Assembly: GCF_000390185.1 (NCBI RefSeq)
Contig: NZ_AQHR01000054.1
Coordinates: 1-64,000 of the forward strand
Direction of reading: 5' to 3'
DNA: 64,000 nucleotides
From: Lunatimonas lonarensis
GTDB taxonomy: Bacteria > Bacteroidota > Bacteroidia > Cytophagales > Cyclobacteriaceae
How positions within the stretch are numbered: the stretch's first letter is position 1; every line of letters begins with the position of its first letter. The position numbers were made by a program, and so were the translations under genes. A model generated the notes under the pieces. The model saw only the letters and a program-made list of their open reading frames with translations. It had not been told where the DNA came from and made no database searches. Below, piece by piece: positions 26,163 to 34,701 of the stretch.

Positions 26163-26858
26163 ATGAAGAAACTGGTTGTATTGACGGGAGCTGGAATTTC
26201 GGCTGAAAGCGGTATCGCAACTTTTAGGGATGCCAATGGGCTGTGGGAAGGCCACGACATCATGGAAGTAGCCTCTCCTGAGGGCTGGAAAAAAAACAAG
26301 GAACTGGTGCTGGACTTCTACAATCAGCGCAGAAGGGCTTGTTTGAATGCCGAACCAAATGCTGCGCACCTGATCCTAGCAGAACTGGAAAATGATCTTG
26401 AGGTTACCATCGTCACCCAAAACGTAGATGATCTGCATGAAAAAGCGGGATCCACCCGTATCATCCATCTTCATGGTGAACTTTTTAAATCGCAGAGTAC
26501 TATAGATCCCAGATTGGTGTACCCCATAGAGGGAACAGAGCTAAACCAGGGCGATACATGCGAACGAGGCTCACAGTTGCGGCCATTTATTGTGTGGTTT
26601 GGGGAAGCGGTACCGATGATGGCTGCCGCAATTTCAGCGGCAAAGGAGGCCGACTTCTTTGCCATTGTGGGAACCTCCCTACTTGTTTATCCTGCGGCTG
26701 GACTGATCGATTATGTGTCCGAGGTAGTCCCTTTGTTCATTGTTGACCCGAAGATCCCTCAGATTCCCGCAGCTCCTCGATTGATCAAACTGGAGGAAGC
26801 GGCCAGTACCGGTGTTGCAAAGATGGCTGACATGTTGCGAAGCTGGCTTAATGAATAG
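26163..26858 (+). CDS. cobB: Sir2-family NAD-dependent protein deacylase (CobB/SIRT5 type)
   Basis: 231-residue class III sirtuin: uses NAD to remove acyl groups from protein lysines. Visible motifs are GAGISAESGIATFR (9-22), TQNVDDLHEKAG (85-96) and the catalytic H104 in HLHGELF. Y53 and R56 in FYNQRR match the Tyr/Arg pair that lets SIRT5/CobB enzymes accept succinyl or malonyl groups. The usual zinc-binding CxxC...CxxC is lost (only one Cys remains in that insert), which I believe is common in Bacteroidota CobB. It is divergent from the FtsZ-like gene with a 134-base spacer. Confidence 0.93.
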   Translation: MKKLVVLTGAGISAESGIATFRDANGLWEGHDIMEVASPEGWKKNKELVLDFYNQRRRACLNAEPNAAHLILAELENDLEVTIVTQNVDDLHEKAGSTRIIHLHGELFKSQSTIDPRLVYPIEGTELNQGDTCERGSQLRPFIVWFGEAVPMMAAAISAAKEADFFAIVGTSLLVYPAAGLIDYVSEVVPLFIVDPKIPQIPAAPRLIKLEEAASTGVAKMADMLRSWLNE

Positions 26859-26984
26859 AGCTTCTGCTTGTGTTGGAAGGTTGGTTAAAACCAGGCTTAA
26901 TTCATATCAAAAGGTAAAAAGGGCAAATACATTCCTTATCTTTGGAGACAAACGCTTTTTAGCCGATATGAGCCTTTATTCACT

Positions 26985-27644
26985 ATGTCCATTTCTTTGA
27001 AAGCGAGGCAAACAGCCATCAGACCGCCGTTTGCCGCTGCAATGCAAACTATACTCAGAAACCTACTCAAGCTGACAGTAGCCGGCATACTTATCGGGAC
27101 ATTACATGCTCAGGATGCGCTGGTCGCATTAATTTTAGCCGCCTATGCCGGGTATACCCTTGGGAAGAAATTCCTGTCCGGATCTGCAGACCGGGGTATC
27201 TTCCTTGCCGGCTTCCTGATAAGCAGCGTATTTGGCGTTTTATGTGAGTTATGGGGAATCCATTTCGGGCATTGGGAGTATCATGACCTGTCTGGATCAC
27301 GACAATTTCCCTTTTGGCTTCCATTCGCATGGGGTCTTGCATTTACCTATATCTACGGGATTGAGAGAGATTTAGTGCTCTGCCTTCGTATACATACGTT
27401 GTTTGGCAAAGTGATCCTTGCGCTCCTTGTTGCCATGGTCTTCCCAACAATCGGAGAGATGATAACCATTTACCTAGGCGTTTGGACCTATAATTGGCCC
27501 TACCAGATACTTGGGGTTCCGTTGCTGGCCATTCTTCTCTTGATGGTATTCCATTCGGGCGTTAATTTATTGATGGGGATCATATGTAAAAAAATGGACT
27601 GGGTGGATCCGGTGTTTCACGTCGAAACAAAGGCAATGGAATAA
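26985..27644 (+). CDS. Integral membrane protein, CruF-like character
   Basis: 219-residue protein with about six hydrophobic helices (from residue 30 on) and short loops bearing conserved-looking GHWEYHDLSG and GVWTYNWPYQILGVP segments. These W/Y-G-P patterns resemble carotenoid-biosynthesis membrane proteins (CruF/DUF422 type), but the match is weak and I do not assign the function. The start could also be the ATG at 27042 (MQTILRN), which removes a polar leader. It converges with the minus-strand gene at 27708. Confidence 0.62.
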   Translation: MSISLKARQTAIRPPFAAAMQTILRNLLKLTVAGILIGTLHAQDALVALILAAYAGYTLGKKFLSGSADRGIFLAGFLISSVFGVLCELWGIHFGHWEYHDLSGSRQFPFWLPFAWGLAFTYIYGIERDLVLCLRIHTLFGKVILALLVAMVFPTIGEMITIYLGVWTYNWPYQILGVPLLAILLLMVFHSGVNLLMGIICKKMDWVDPVFHVETKAME

Positions 27645-27707
27645 CCCTCCCTCGGCAGCAGAAGCCGACAGCTTGTTATTTTCTTGTTCGAACCTACTTT
27701 GATCGGT

Positions 27708-28499
27708 TCAGCGCACCATGGTTTCCAGCGTCGCCAAATAAACCCACTTTTGATCCCGTGATTTGAGACCCTTTTCAACCTTCTGACGGATACGGTCCGA
27801 CATTTCTATATCTTCGTATTCCATCGAATTGAAAAACTGCAGGTAGTCTTTGTACACGTTCATTGTCATGTGGGTAGAATTTGCCTGACTGCCGGTCGGC
27901 AATGCGGTGCGCAGAAGGCACCAGTGCTCCATGAGATTGGCTGAAATCTTCCGTTGATGTATGGGAAGAAAAACTTCCCGTTCAGCCATCTCATATTCTT
28001 CAAAATTTCCTTCGACTGCCTTCATCAGGTCGAAGGACGCCAAGGTGCCCGGTTTAAAGTGGTATTGGTCATTGGTGCGGGCGATCTCTACCATGTAACT
28101 CCGAATGGCCAGATCCCTATCATCTGCCGCTGCCTTGAGGCGCTGAAGCAGTTGGCTCTCTTGCATCTGCGGAAACGCCTGTTGGGCATATTTGATCAAA
28201 ATCTCCGGTTCAGTTCCGTCCATCATTTTGACCGGATCGCTATAGTAGGTTATCGTGGCAAATTGATAAGCATCCGGATCGGAACCGGTCTTCATCGACC
28301 ACAGGTCCCAACCCTGGATATCTCCCTTTTTGACCGCCTGTCCATACACTTTGGCCAAAAAATCCTTGTACTCCAGGTAATCCACCGTCTTACCGGCATC
28401 TACCCGAATAAACTCAAATACTAGGTAACGCCGCTCCTGGGCGACAAGGCTATGGCATATAAGAAACGCCAACAGCCCGATGCTGATGAACTTCTTCAT
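27708..28499 (-). CDS. Exported tandem dimeric alpha/beta-barrel (NIPSNAP/ABM-like) protein
   Basis: 263 residues with a signal peptide (1-20, ending LVAQ). Two successive ferredoxin-like halves can be seen, residues 24-95 (RYLVFEFIRVDAGKTVDYLE ... FATITYYSDP) and 150-225 (FDLMKAVEGNFEEYEMAERE ... MTMNVYKDY), as in dimeric alpha/beta-barrel domains of the NIPSNAP/EthD/ABM kind. Such folds bind small hydrophobic ligands or haem; the substrate here is unknown. The promoter region contains a perfect -7 element and a long inverted repeat. Confidence 0.62.
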   Translation of the reverse strand: MKKFISIGLLAFLICHSLVAQERRYLVFEFIRVDAGKTVDYLEYKDFLAKVYGQAVKKGDIQGWDLWSMKTGSDPDAYQFATITYYSDPVKMMDGTEPEILIKYAQQAFPQMQESQLLQRLKAAADDRDLAIRSYMVEIARTNDQYHFKPGTLASFDLMKAVEGNFEEYEMAEREVFLPIHQRKISANLMEHWCLLRTALPTGSQANSTHMTMNVYKDYLQFFNSMEYEDIEMSDRIRQKVEKGLKSRDQKWVYLATLETMVR

Positions 28500-28524
28500 G
28501 GTTAATTTGGGCTTAAATTTCTTG

Positions 28525-28532
28525 CAAAATTA
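28525..28532 (-). promoter_or_regulatory. -7 promoter element of gene 27708-28499
   Basis: TAATTTTG on the minus strand is a full match to the Bacteroidota TAnnTTTG -7 element, about 25 bases before the start codon. No -33 TTG at 19-21 bases upstream was found; the arm of an inverted repeat lies there instead, which would suit activator-dependent transcription. Confidence 0.45.
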
Positions 28533-28580
28533 AATTACACAATCAATTTAAATATTTTTTAAACCATTTGTGTAATTTTA
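28531..28580. promoter_or_regulatory. Long inverted repeat, possible operator
   Basis: Arms TAAATTACACAA (28531-28542) and TTGTGTAATTTTA (28568-28580) match over about 12 bases across a 25-base AT-rich spacer. The inner arm abuts the -7 element of the leftward gene. A regulator of unknown type could bind here; a bare hairpin is the alternative. Confidence 0.5.
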
Positions 28581-28624
28581 AAGCGGAAAATTTAAAAATT
28601 TCTTGAATCCTCGCCAAGCAGCCA

Positions 28625-29995
28625 CTATCCCTCCAAGTAAGCCTTAAACCTATTCATCACCCATAGATGTATTCGGGCCTGTGTATTTAAGTATAAAAAC
28701 CAAGGGATTCTTGGCACAAATTCGTGTATGGCCGAGATAATATACCGGCCCTCGAGCACTTCCCTGAACTCCAACCATCCGTAGTCTACCCTACCGACCA
28801 ACCACCCGCCACTGATGTAAAAGAGTTGCCGTTTTCGGTCACTACGGTTTCGCTCCAAGGTTAACTGAAGCATGGGTACAGAAAATCTCAGCAGGTGAAA
28901 GGACACCGTACCGTCGGTCTCCTCTCTTGCCGTGATCAAAAACCTAAAAAAGGTTGGCAGCCACAGCTTATACCGATTGGCTACCCAATAAGCACTTTTA
29001 TTTCGCAGATTCGGGAGGCGCTGTATACTTCTAACTGTATTGGCGGCTCCAACAAGCGGTTTGAACGATGGCATTGGCACTTCGTTTTCCGTGGAAAGAG
29101 CCAAACGAACAGACTCCGCATACGTTTGGTAGGCACTCTCTTTATCTTTGTATGCCAAATCATGGGAGACCGTCATGGTATGCTTTAGGCTCTCCACCAG
29201 CGGGGAGACCAGTTGGGTGGGACTTTTTCCAAAATACCCTACCCACAGCTTCGACAGGCCTACGGAAAAGATGGGCACCGAAAAAATCCATCTTCGACGC
29301 TTCATAACCGAAGCAGTTTCGATAAGCATTTCTTTATAGGACATGATGTCGGGACTCCCTATTTCGATGGATCTATCAAAGTAATCAGGGTTATCGAGGC
29401 AACTATCCATGATCTCCAAGGTATCGTTGAGCGAGATTGGCTGTGTCTTGGATTCGGTCCATTTAGGACACATAAGTACCGGAAGCCTATCTACCAGGTT
29501 TTTCATCATATCGAAGGAAGAGCCCCCGGGCCCTACGATGATACTGGCCCGTATAGCAGTCAGTGCAGGAGATTTGGAAGCAAGCGTCTGCTCTACCTCA
29601 AGCCGACTTCGGAGGTGGCGGGACCAGGAATCAGGCAAGGAATCCTTGGGCAATATTCCGCCCAGATAGATGATCTGACGAACACCGTTGGCGTCTGCCG
29701 CACGGACGAAATTATCCGCCAGAATCAAGTCTGTGTCCTCAAAGCTTCCTTGGTTGAGGCGGGTGGACACGGTCATGGAATGCACCAAATAAATGGCAAT
29801 ATCCACGCCTTCGAGTGCCTTTTGGGTAGAGGTGATGGAGTACAGTTCTACCTGTCTCCACTCAATTTCAGGTACCGGGTTCTGATCGACCTCCTTTCGG
29901 CTAAGCCCTATCAGGTGGTACTTGTTTCGAAACCGATCCATAAACCATCTTCCGATATACCCCGTGGCACCGGCAATCGCTACTTTCTGCTTCAT
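28625..29995 (-). CDS. NAD(P)-binding SDR with DUF2867-type C-terminus
   Basis: 456 residues: an N-terminal atypical short-chain dehydrogenase fold with nucleotide loop GATGYIG (9-15) and YLVHSMT/YLGGILP strands, followed by a C-terminal region (about 300-456) of the DUF2867 kind that resembles a lipid- or cofactor-binding SRPBCC fold (YWVANRYKLWLPTFFRF ... EFVPRIPWFLYLNTQARIHLWV). In many bacteria such proteins occur in light-responsive gene sets with FAD amine oxidases and photolyases. The next gene upstream on the same strand is an FAD amine-oxidase-like protein 89 bases away, so a shared role is plausible. Substrate unknown. Confidence 0.85.
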   Translation of the reverse strand: MKQKVAIAGATGYIGRWFMDRFRNKYHLIGLSRKEVDQNPVPEIEWRQVELYSITSTQKALEGVDIAIYLVHSMTVSTRLNQGSFEDTDLILADNFVRAADANGVRQIIYLGGILPKDSLPDSWSRHLRSRLEVEQTLASKSPALTAIRASIIVGPGGSSFDMMKNLVDRLPVLMCPKWTESKTQPISLNDTLEIMDSCLDNPDYFDRSIEIGSPDIMSYKEMLIETASVMKRRRWIFSVPIFSVGLSKLWVGYFGKSPTQLVSPLVESLKHTMTVSHDLAYKDKESAYQTYAESVRLALSTENEVPMPSFKPLVGAANTVRSIQRLPNLRNKSAYWVANRYKLWLPTFFRFLITAREETDGTVSFHLLRFSVPMLQLTLERNRSDRKRQLFYISGGWLVGRVDYGWLEFREVLEGRYIISAIHEFVPRIPWFLYLNTQARIHLWVMNRFKAYLEG

Positions 29996-30084
29996 GTTGA
30001 TACCTTTATTAAAAGAAAGCGAAAAACCGGAATTTTGTTATCGATAGACGTACAATGGATCCCAATTCGGGAACAGGCGCGAAA

Positions 30085-31329
30085 CTAGGAAAGCTTCTTG
30101 GAGATGATGGCCTGTGCGGCACTTCTGCCCGCCTGCATTGCCGCGTTGATCGAACCATACAACAGGTGGTCTCCGGCCACAAACAAATGATCGTGCAGCT
30201 GATAATGAACCGCCGGTCTACTATAGCGCAAACTATCAATCACCGGCAAGGCCTTTCGGATTTGATAGGTTTTGATATGACGAAAATGGGAGGCCGAAAC
30301 CCCGGAAAGAGCCTCCAGCTCCAAGGCGACCAGGCGATCGAGTTGCTCGATGTGATCCACTTTTTTGACGATGGAAACTGATAAAAGCGCTCTACCATTT
30401 TCCGAATATGCTTTGCTCACATCGGTCATGAAAACAATGTTATTGATCAGAAAGTGGTCGTCCGGAATCAATCCGATGCTGGGTTTGGCAATAAATGACT
30501 GCTGTAAGGAGAAATATAGCGTGGTTACCTCCCTATACCCTCCATCTGCCCTGTCAAATCCATCCACCAAATTTTCCGGTCTCAAGGTAAGCAAGATATC
30601 ATCAGCGGTAATACTATCCCCCGAGGCAAGATGGATAACATTATGGGACACGCGGTCGACACTGGTCTGAAAACGAATCGAAGTCTGCGTAAGTTTGGAC
30701 GCCAGCTGTTTGGGGATCTCACCCATCCCTTTTGCCGGCACCGCGGCGTGCCCTTCGCCAAACATCTTGAACACAAACTCAAACATCCTCGACGAGGTCT
30801 CCAGCTTCTCTTCCAAAAAAATCCCCCTAAAAAATGGGATAAAGAAGTTCTTCAACATTTTTTCTGAAAATCCCCGCTGTTTAAGGTACAAATAGGTACT
30901 CGTCTCGGGGCTCTTAAAAATTTCTTCGATATGCTTTTCCCGCAGCTCTTTGGTAAGCTGGTAGATCCGTATTTTGTCAAGGAGTGACCCTACTTTCGAA
31001 AAAACCATTTCGGGAAGCCTCGCCGGATTCCGAAGGGGATCATAGATGGAAAAGGCATCACCGGGCTTGAAAATGACCGCACCCGGCATAAAAAGCTGTA
31101 AGTCCAACGAGTCATAATCCAAATAAGCCTTTGCTTCGGGATAAGCGGTGAGCAGCACTTGAAAACCGTGGTCCAGAGCAAAGCCATCTACATGGTCGGT
31201 CTTCACCCTTCCCCCTACCGAGTCGGACGCCTCCAGAATGACCGGCGCAAATCCAGCCTTTTCAAGCTCTAACGCTGCAATCAGACCTGAAATACCTGCA
31301 CCAATGATGTACGTTTTTCTATCTGTCAT
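30085..31329 (-). CDS. FAD-dependent amine-oxidase/phytoene-desaturase-like oxidoreductase
   Basis: 414-residue flavoprotein with an N-terminal dinucleotide loop IGAGISGLIAALELEKAG (9-26) and the GGRV motif (VGGRVKTD, about 43-50) of the amine oxidase/protoporphyrinogen oxidase/phytoene desaturase superfamily. The C-terminal FAD-contact segment is FVAGDHLLYGSINAAMQAG, ending with an ATG-like AAQAI helix. It probably oxidises a hydrophobic or amine substrate, but there is no direct clue to which. It lies between the helicase (22-base spacer) and the SDR on the same strand. Confidence 0.86.
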   Translation of the reverse strand: MTDRKTYIIGAGISGLIAALELEKAGFAPVILEASDSVGGRVKTDHVDGFALDHGFQVLLTAYPEAKAYLDYDSLDLQLFMPGAVIFKPGDAFSIYDPLRNPARLPEMVFSKVGSLLDKIRIYQLTKELREKHIEEIFKSPETSTYLYLKQRGFSEKMLKNFFIPFFRGIFLEEKLETSSRMFEFVFKMFGEGHAAVPAKGMGEIPKQLASKLTQTSIRFQTSVDRVSHNVIHLASGDSITADDILLTLRPENLVDGFDRADGGYREVTTLYFSLQQSFIAKPSIGLIPDDHFLINNIVFMTDVSKAYSENGRALLSVSIVKKVDHIEQLDRLVALELEALSGVSASHFRHIKTYQIRKALPVIDSLRYSRPAVHYQLHDHLFVAGDHLLYGSINAAMQAGRSAAQAIISKKLS

Positions 31330-31351
31330 GAATTCTGACCAAATTTATAAT

Positions 31352-32797
31352 TTACTCTGAAATATTCCTTCTAGCTCTAAATTTCTGAGGTTTGGATTCT
31401 CCGGAAGGAGTCGGATTGGCCGACCCATCCTGTGGAGAAGATCCTTCTGATATTCCTTTTTCGGAATTCTTCCTGGGAGGAAAGCGTCTGGATTTACCTT
31501 TTGGCTTCTGACCAGTCTCCTGAATTGGAGCTTCGCTAAGGTTGGCTCGTTTACCGTGCTGACCAGAACGCAACCCTTGTTTAGATCCACTCCCTCCACT
31601 CCGTTTTGGCTTATTTCGTGGCCCCTCTTTTCGGTTGGCAGAGCCGGCCAACGAGGGGCCTTCACCCAGCTCCTCAGGCAGGGGAAGCTTTTCGATTTCC
31701 AACCCAATCAACTTCTCGATATTGGCATATTTGTATCTGTCTTTATCATTGACCAGTGTAATTGCCGTACCCTCTTTTTGCGCGCGCGCTGTGCGGCCAA
31801 CCCTGTGCACATAATCTTCTGGATCATTGGGTGTGTCAAAATTGATGACCAACTCAATGTCCTCCACATCGATGCCCCTGGAAAGGATATCCGTAGCCAC
31901 CAAGATCTTCACCTTCTTACTTTTGAAGGCCGACATGATTTTTTCCCGCTCTGCCTGATCTAGGTCGGCGTGGAAGGCCTCCACATCGAATGACTTTCGC
32001 AGCACTTTGAACAACGACTTCACTTTGTCCTTGGTGGAACAAAATACAATAACGGCTTCATAGGGCTTCTGTTTCAGAATGTGGAGAATAAGGCCTTCTT
32101 TTTGCGTATCATAGGCCATGTAAACAAACTGGGCCACCCCTTTTGCCGTTTTCCCCAAAGCAATGGATATTTCAGCAGGATCCACCAGGATTTGTTTGGA
32201 AAACTTCCGGATTTTAGGTGGCATCGTCGCGGAAAACAGCAGCGTCTGCCTTTTTGTGGGCAGGTAATTGACAATCGTCAGCAGGTCTTCCGAAAAACCC
32301 ATATCCATCATCCGATCTGCCTCATCCAATATAAGGTAGCGGAGGGATTCCAGGTTAATTTTGCCTCCCTGCAACAGGGCGATCAATCTGCCCGGGGTTG
32401 CCACGATGATCTCGGCACCCATTTGCAATGCCTTTTTTTGTTGGTCCCACGTGACACCATCACCACCTCCGTAAATCGGTATGGAGCTTATGCCCAGAAA
32501 ATAGGCCAGTCCCTGGATTTGCTGGTCGATCTGAATGGCAAGTTCCCGGGTAGGTGCCAAAATCAGCGCATTGACGCCCTGTACCTGTCGGGACACGATG
32601 TGATGAAGAATGGGAAGAATAAACGCAGCGGTCTTTCCGGTGCCGGTCTGCGCAGTCGCTATCAGGTCTTTCCCTGATAATATCACCGGGATAGCCTGTT
32701 GTTGAATGGGTGTAGGGGTTTCAAAGCCCATGGCGTCCAGTCCTTCCTGGAGCGCTTCAATTAAATTGAAATCTTTAAATGTGATTTTTTCTTCCAT
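31352..32797 (-). CDS. DEAD-box ATP-dependent RNA helicase (RhlE-like)
   Basis: 481-residue RNA helicase. Motifs in order: Q motif region (GFETPTPIQQQAIP), I AQTGTGKT, Ia PTRELAIQ, II DEAD (LILDEADRMMDMGF), III SAT, V ATDILSRGID and VI HRVGRTAR. Residues from about 385 on form a low-complexity basic tail rich in K, R, S, G and P typical of RhlE-like Bacteroidota helicases, likely for RNA binding. It unwinds RNA duplexes in ribosome assembly, decay or cold adaptation. A 567-base region without genes precedes it, leaving room for a long leader. Confidence 0.94.
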   Translation of the reverse strand: MEEKITFKDFNLIEALQEGLDAMGFETPTPIQQQAIPVILSGKDLIATAQTGTGKTAAFILPILHHIVSRQVQGVNALILAPTRELAIQIDQQIQGLAYFLGISSIPIYGGGDGVTWDQQKKALQMGAEIIVATPGRLIALLQGGKINLESLRYLILDEADRMMDMGFSEDLLTIVNYLPTKRQTLLFSATMPPKIRKFSKQILVDPAEISIALGKTAKGVAQFVYMAYDTQKEGLILHILKQKPYEAVIVFCSTKDKVKSLFKVLRKSFDVEAFHADLDQAEREKIMSAFKSKKVKILVATDILSRGIDVEDIELVINFDTPNDPEDYVHRVGRTARAQKEGTAITLVNDKDRYKYANIEKLIGLEIEKLPLPEELGEGPSLAGSANRKEGPRNKPKRSGGSGSKQGLRSGQHGKRANLSEAPIQETGQKPKGKSRRFPPRKNSEKGISEGSSPQDGSANPTPSGESKPQKFRARRNISE

Positions 32798-33364
32798 TGG
32801 ATGTAATCAAAAAGCCAGGTGGGCGCAAACCCTCCGGCGAACAAAACTTGAATAGACAACCGTCCCGTTACCTGGTTGGTTGGCCATTTGTATGAATTTA
32901 GGGATATTTACAAAGGTGACATCTGTCATTGTGCAAAAAACAACAGGAGACCTGCTGAGGATGTCTCCGCGAAAATATTTTGTATAAATGTAAGCCAATT
33001 TGATGTATAATACAACTTCAAATAAAAAAAGCTTAAAACCACAATATCTGACGAATCTTAAATTCAGATGACCAATGAATAAGGGAACACCACAGGGATC
33101 CCCGAGCAAGCCAATCAATTCCTCGAAAACAGAAATACAGCAAGCTAACCAATAGGTTGATAAATACATACCAATCTCAAAATAACCAATAGTACAGATG
33201 CCATAAGATTGTATTTTTAACCGTTTTTTATTTTTTCTTTGCTTTTTTACTTATTTATAGTTTAAATTTAAACCGAGAAAAACAGCGAGTACCTCCCCCA
33301 AAATAGCTCACTGCCGGTGAATTACCCCATCACCACACCAAAAACCACTAACATATCTTACCCA
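32798..33364. other. Long divergent intergenic region
   Basis: 567 bases between the helicase (minus) and the Tat flavoprotein (plus). A 120-residue minus-strand frame at 32807-33169 shows no motif and is probably chance. The right half is very AT-rich (T and A tracts 33205-33270), as expected for a promoter. A long helicase leader is possible, but no riboswitch or named RNA was recognised. Confidence 0.5.
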
Positions 33365-34519
33365 ATGAGTCATCAAAGAAGGGACTTTATCCGAAAAATC
33401 ACCGTTGCTGCCATCGGTTCCAGTGTCCTGGGAACAATCGTTTCTGCACAGGCAGCCATCACGAAAGACTTTGCCATCCATTCAAAAGCCAGGTTGCCAA
33501 AAGTCAAAGTTTCCGCCGACCGCGTAATTAAGGAAACCGTTGGCCTCCGGCCATTTAGGCAAAGTGGGCCACGGGTGGAAACCCAAGAGCTGGGCAAAAA
33601 AACAATTGTACATAATTATGGTCACGGTGGAAGCGGCTGGTCGCTTTCATGGGGCACCGCCATGATAGCAACCGAACTTGTACAGCAAACCAACGCCCGT
33701 CAAGTAGGTGTAATGGGTTGCGGTGTGGTTGGATTGGCAACGGCCCGAACCCTACAACAAAATGGCTATGAGGTGACGATCTATACCAAAGACAGCTATC
33801 CAAATATAACCTCCGCCATGGCCACCGGTACTTGGTCGCCTACCTCCCGTCTGGTCCACCCCAGCAAAGTGACACCGGAATTCGCAGCCATGTACCAAAG
33901 GGCCTGCACACATTCCTACAGAACCTTTCAGCGACTCCTTGGGCTAAACCAAGTGGTGGATTGGATGGATAACTACCGAGTTCATTCGGGTGAGGAGCGC
34001 AGGGGTGATTACTCTGATGAGCTAAGGAGCAAGCTGAATACACCGGCAGTTGACTTTTACCCGAAAGCCGAGATCCTTTCAAAAAAGGAAAACCCCTTCA
34101 CCTATCCGACGGTAAGCAGAAACCCGACCACCATCTTCAACATACCTGCCTACCTCAAAATGATGCGCGACGACTTCTTGCTCGCTGGCGGCAAAATCCA
34201 AAATAAAACGTTTTCCAGGCCGGAGGATGTAGATGCACTGCCGGAAAGCTGTGTGGTAAACTGCACCGGATTGGGAGCTCAGGAAATATTTGGGGACGAA
34301 GAACTTATGCCTGTTTCAGGGCAGCTTTGCTTTCTAATTCCACAGCCCGAGTTGACCTATCGCGCGAATATGGGAGGTGTCTATTTCATTCCTCGCAGAG
34401 ACGGCATCATGCTGGGAGGAAACGGTATAGACGGAAATTGGGACACGAATCCAGACCCGTTGGTAAAGGAAAAATACCTATCTACCGTAGAAGAAATGAT
34501 GAAGCACCTGCGAAGCTAG
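33365..34519 (+). CDS. Tat-exported D-amino-acid-oxidase-like flavoprotein, circularly permuted
   Basis: 384-residue FAD protein of the DAO family with an unusual order. Residues 1-35 are a Tat signal (R5-R-D-F-I-R-K). Next comes a segment that is C-terminal in normal D-amino-acid oxidases: GLRPFR (60-65) and HNYGHGGSGWSLSWG (83-97). Only then comes the usual N-terminal FAD loop VGVMGCGVVGLATA (114-127), followed by TGTWSPTSR and, near the end, NCTGLGAQ and GGNGIDGNWD. The protein stops where the missing tail would begin. FAD-binding glycines and the substrate Arg region are kept, so it is probably active, oxidising D-amino acids or similar amines in the periplasm. I used the ATG at 33365, which gives the Tat motif. 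Confidence 0.85.
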   Translation: MSHQRRDFIRKITVAAIGSSVLGTIVSAQAAITKDFAIHSKARLPKVKVSADRVIKETVGLRPFRQSGPRVETQELGKKTIVHNYGHGGSGWSLSWGTAMIATELVQQTNARQVGVMGCGVVGLATARTLQQNGYEVTIYTKDSYPNITSAMATGTWSPTSRLVHPSKVTPEFAAMYQRACTHSYRTFQRLLGLNQVVDWMDNYRVHSGEERRGDYSDELRSKLNTPAVDFYPKAEILSKKENPFTYPTVSRNPTTIFNIPAYLKMMRDDFLLAGGKIQNKTFSRPEDVDALPESCVVNCTGLGAQEIFGDEELMPVSGQLCFLIPQPELTYRANMGGVYFIPRRDGIMLGGNGIDGNWDTNPDPLVKEKYLSTVEEMMKHLRS

Positions 34520-34632
34520 ACTCAACGTCCTTTTATCGCCGACTAACAGTTAATACAATTTTGTCAGAATTAAAAACAACCCATTAACTATCAGCAGATT
34601 GTAACCATTCAGATTACCTACAAATAAAGAAA

Positions 34633-34665
34633 GAGGGATCTTGGATTAGGCCCCAAAGATCCCTC
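34633..34665 (-). terminator. Minus-strand terminator upstream of SusC
   Basis: Ten-base perfect stem GAGGGATCTT / AAGATCCCTC with a 13-base loop. On the minus strand it is followed by TTTCTTTATTTG; on the plus strand no T-run follows. No minus-strand gene lies to its right, so it would end a short antisense RNA begun near the SusC start, or block read-through into the flavoprotein gene. Confidence 0.55.
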
Positions 34666-34701
34666 AAGCATGCATGTCCTAGTTGTGTCAAACTAAAACG
34701 A

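Noticed and set aside
32807-33169. 120-residue minus-strand frame before the helicase
   Set aside because: No motif, cysteine-rich random-looking sequence and no partner genes; likely chance in non-coding DNA.
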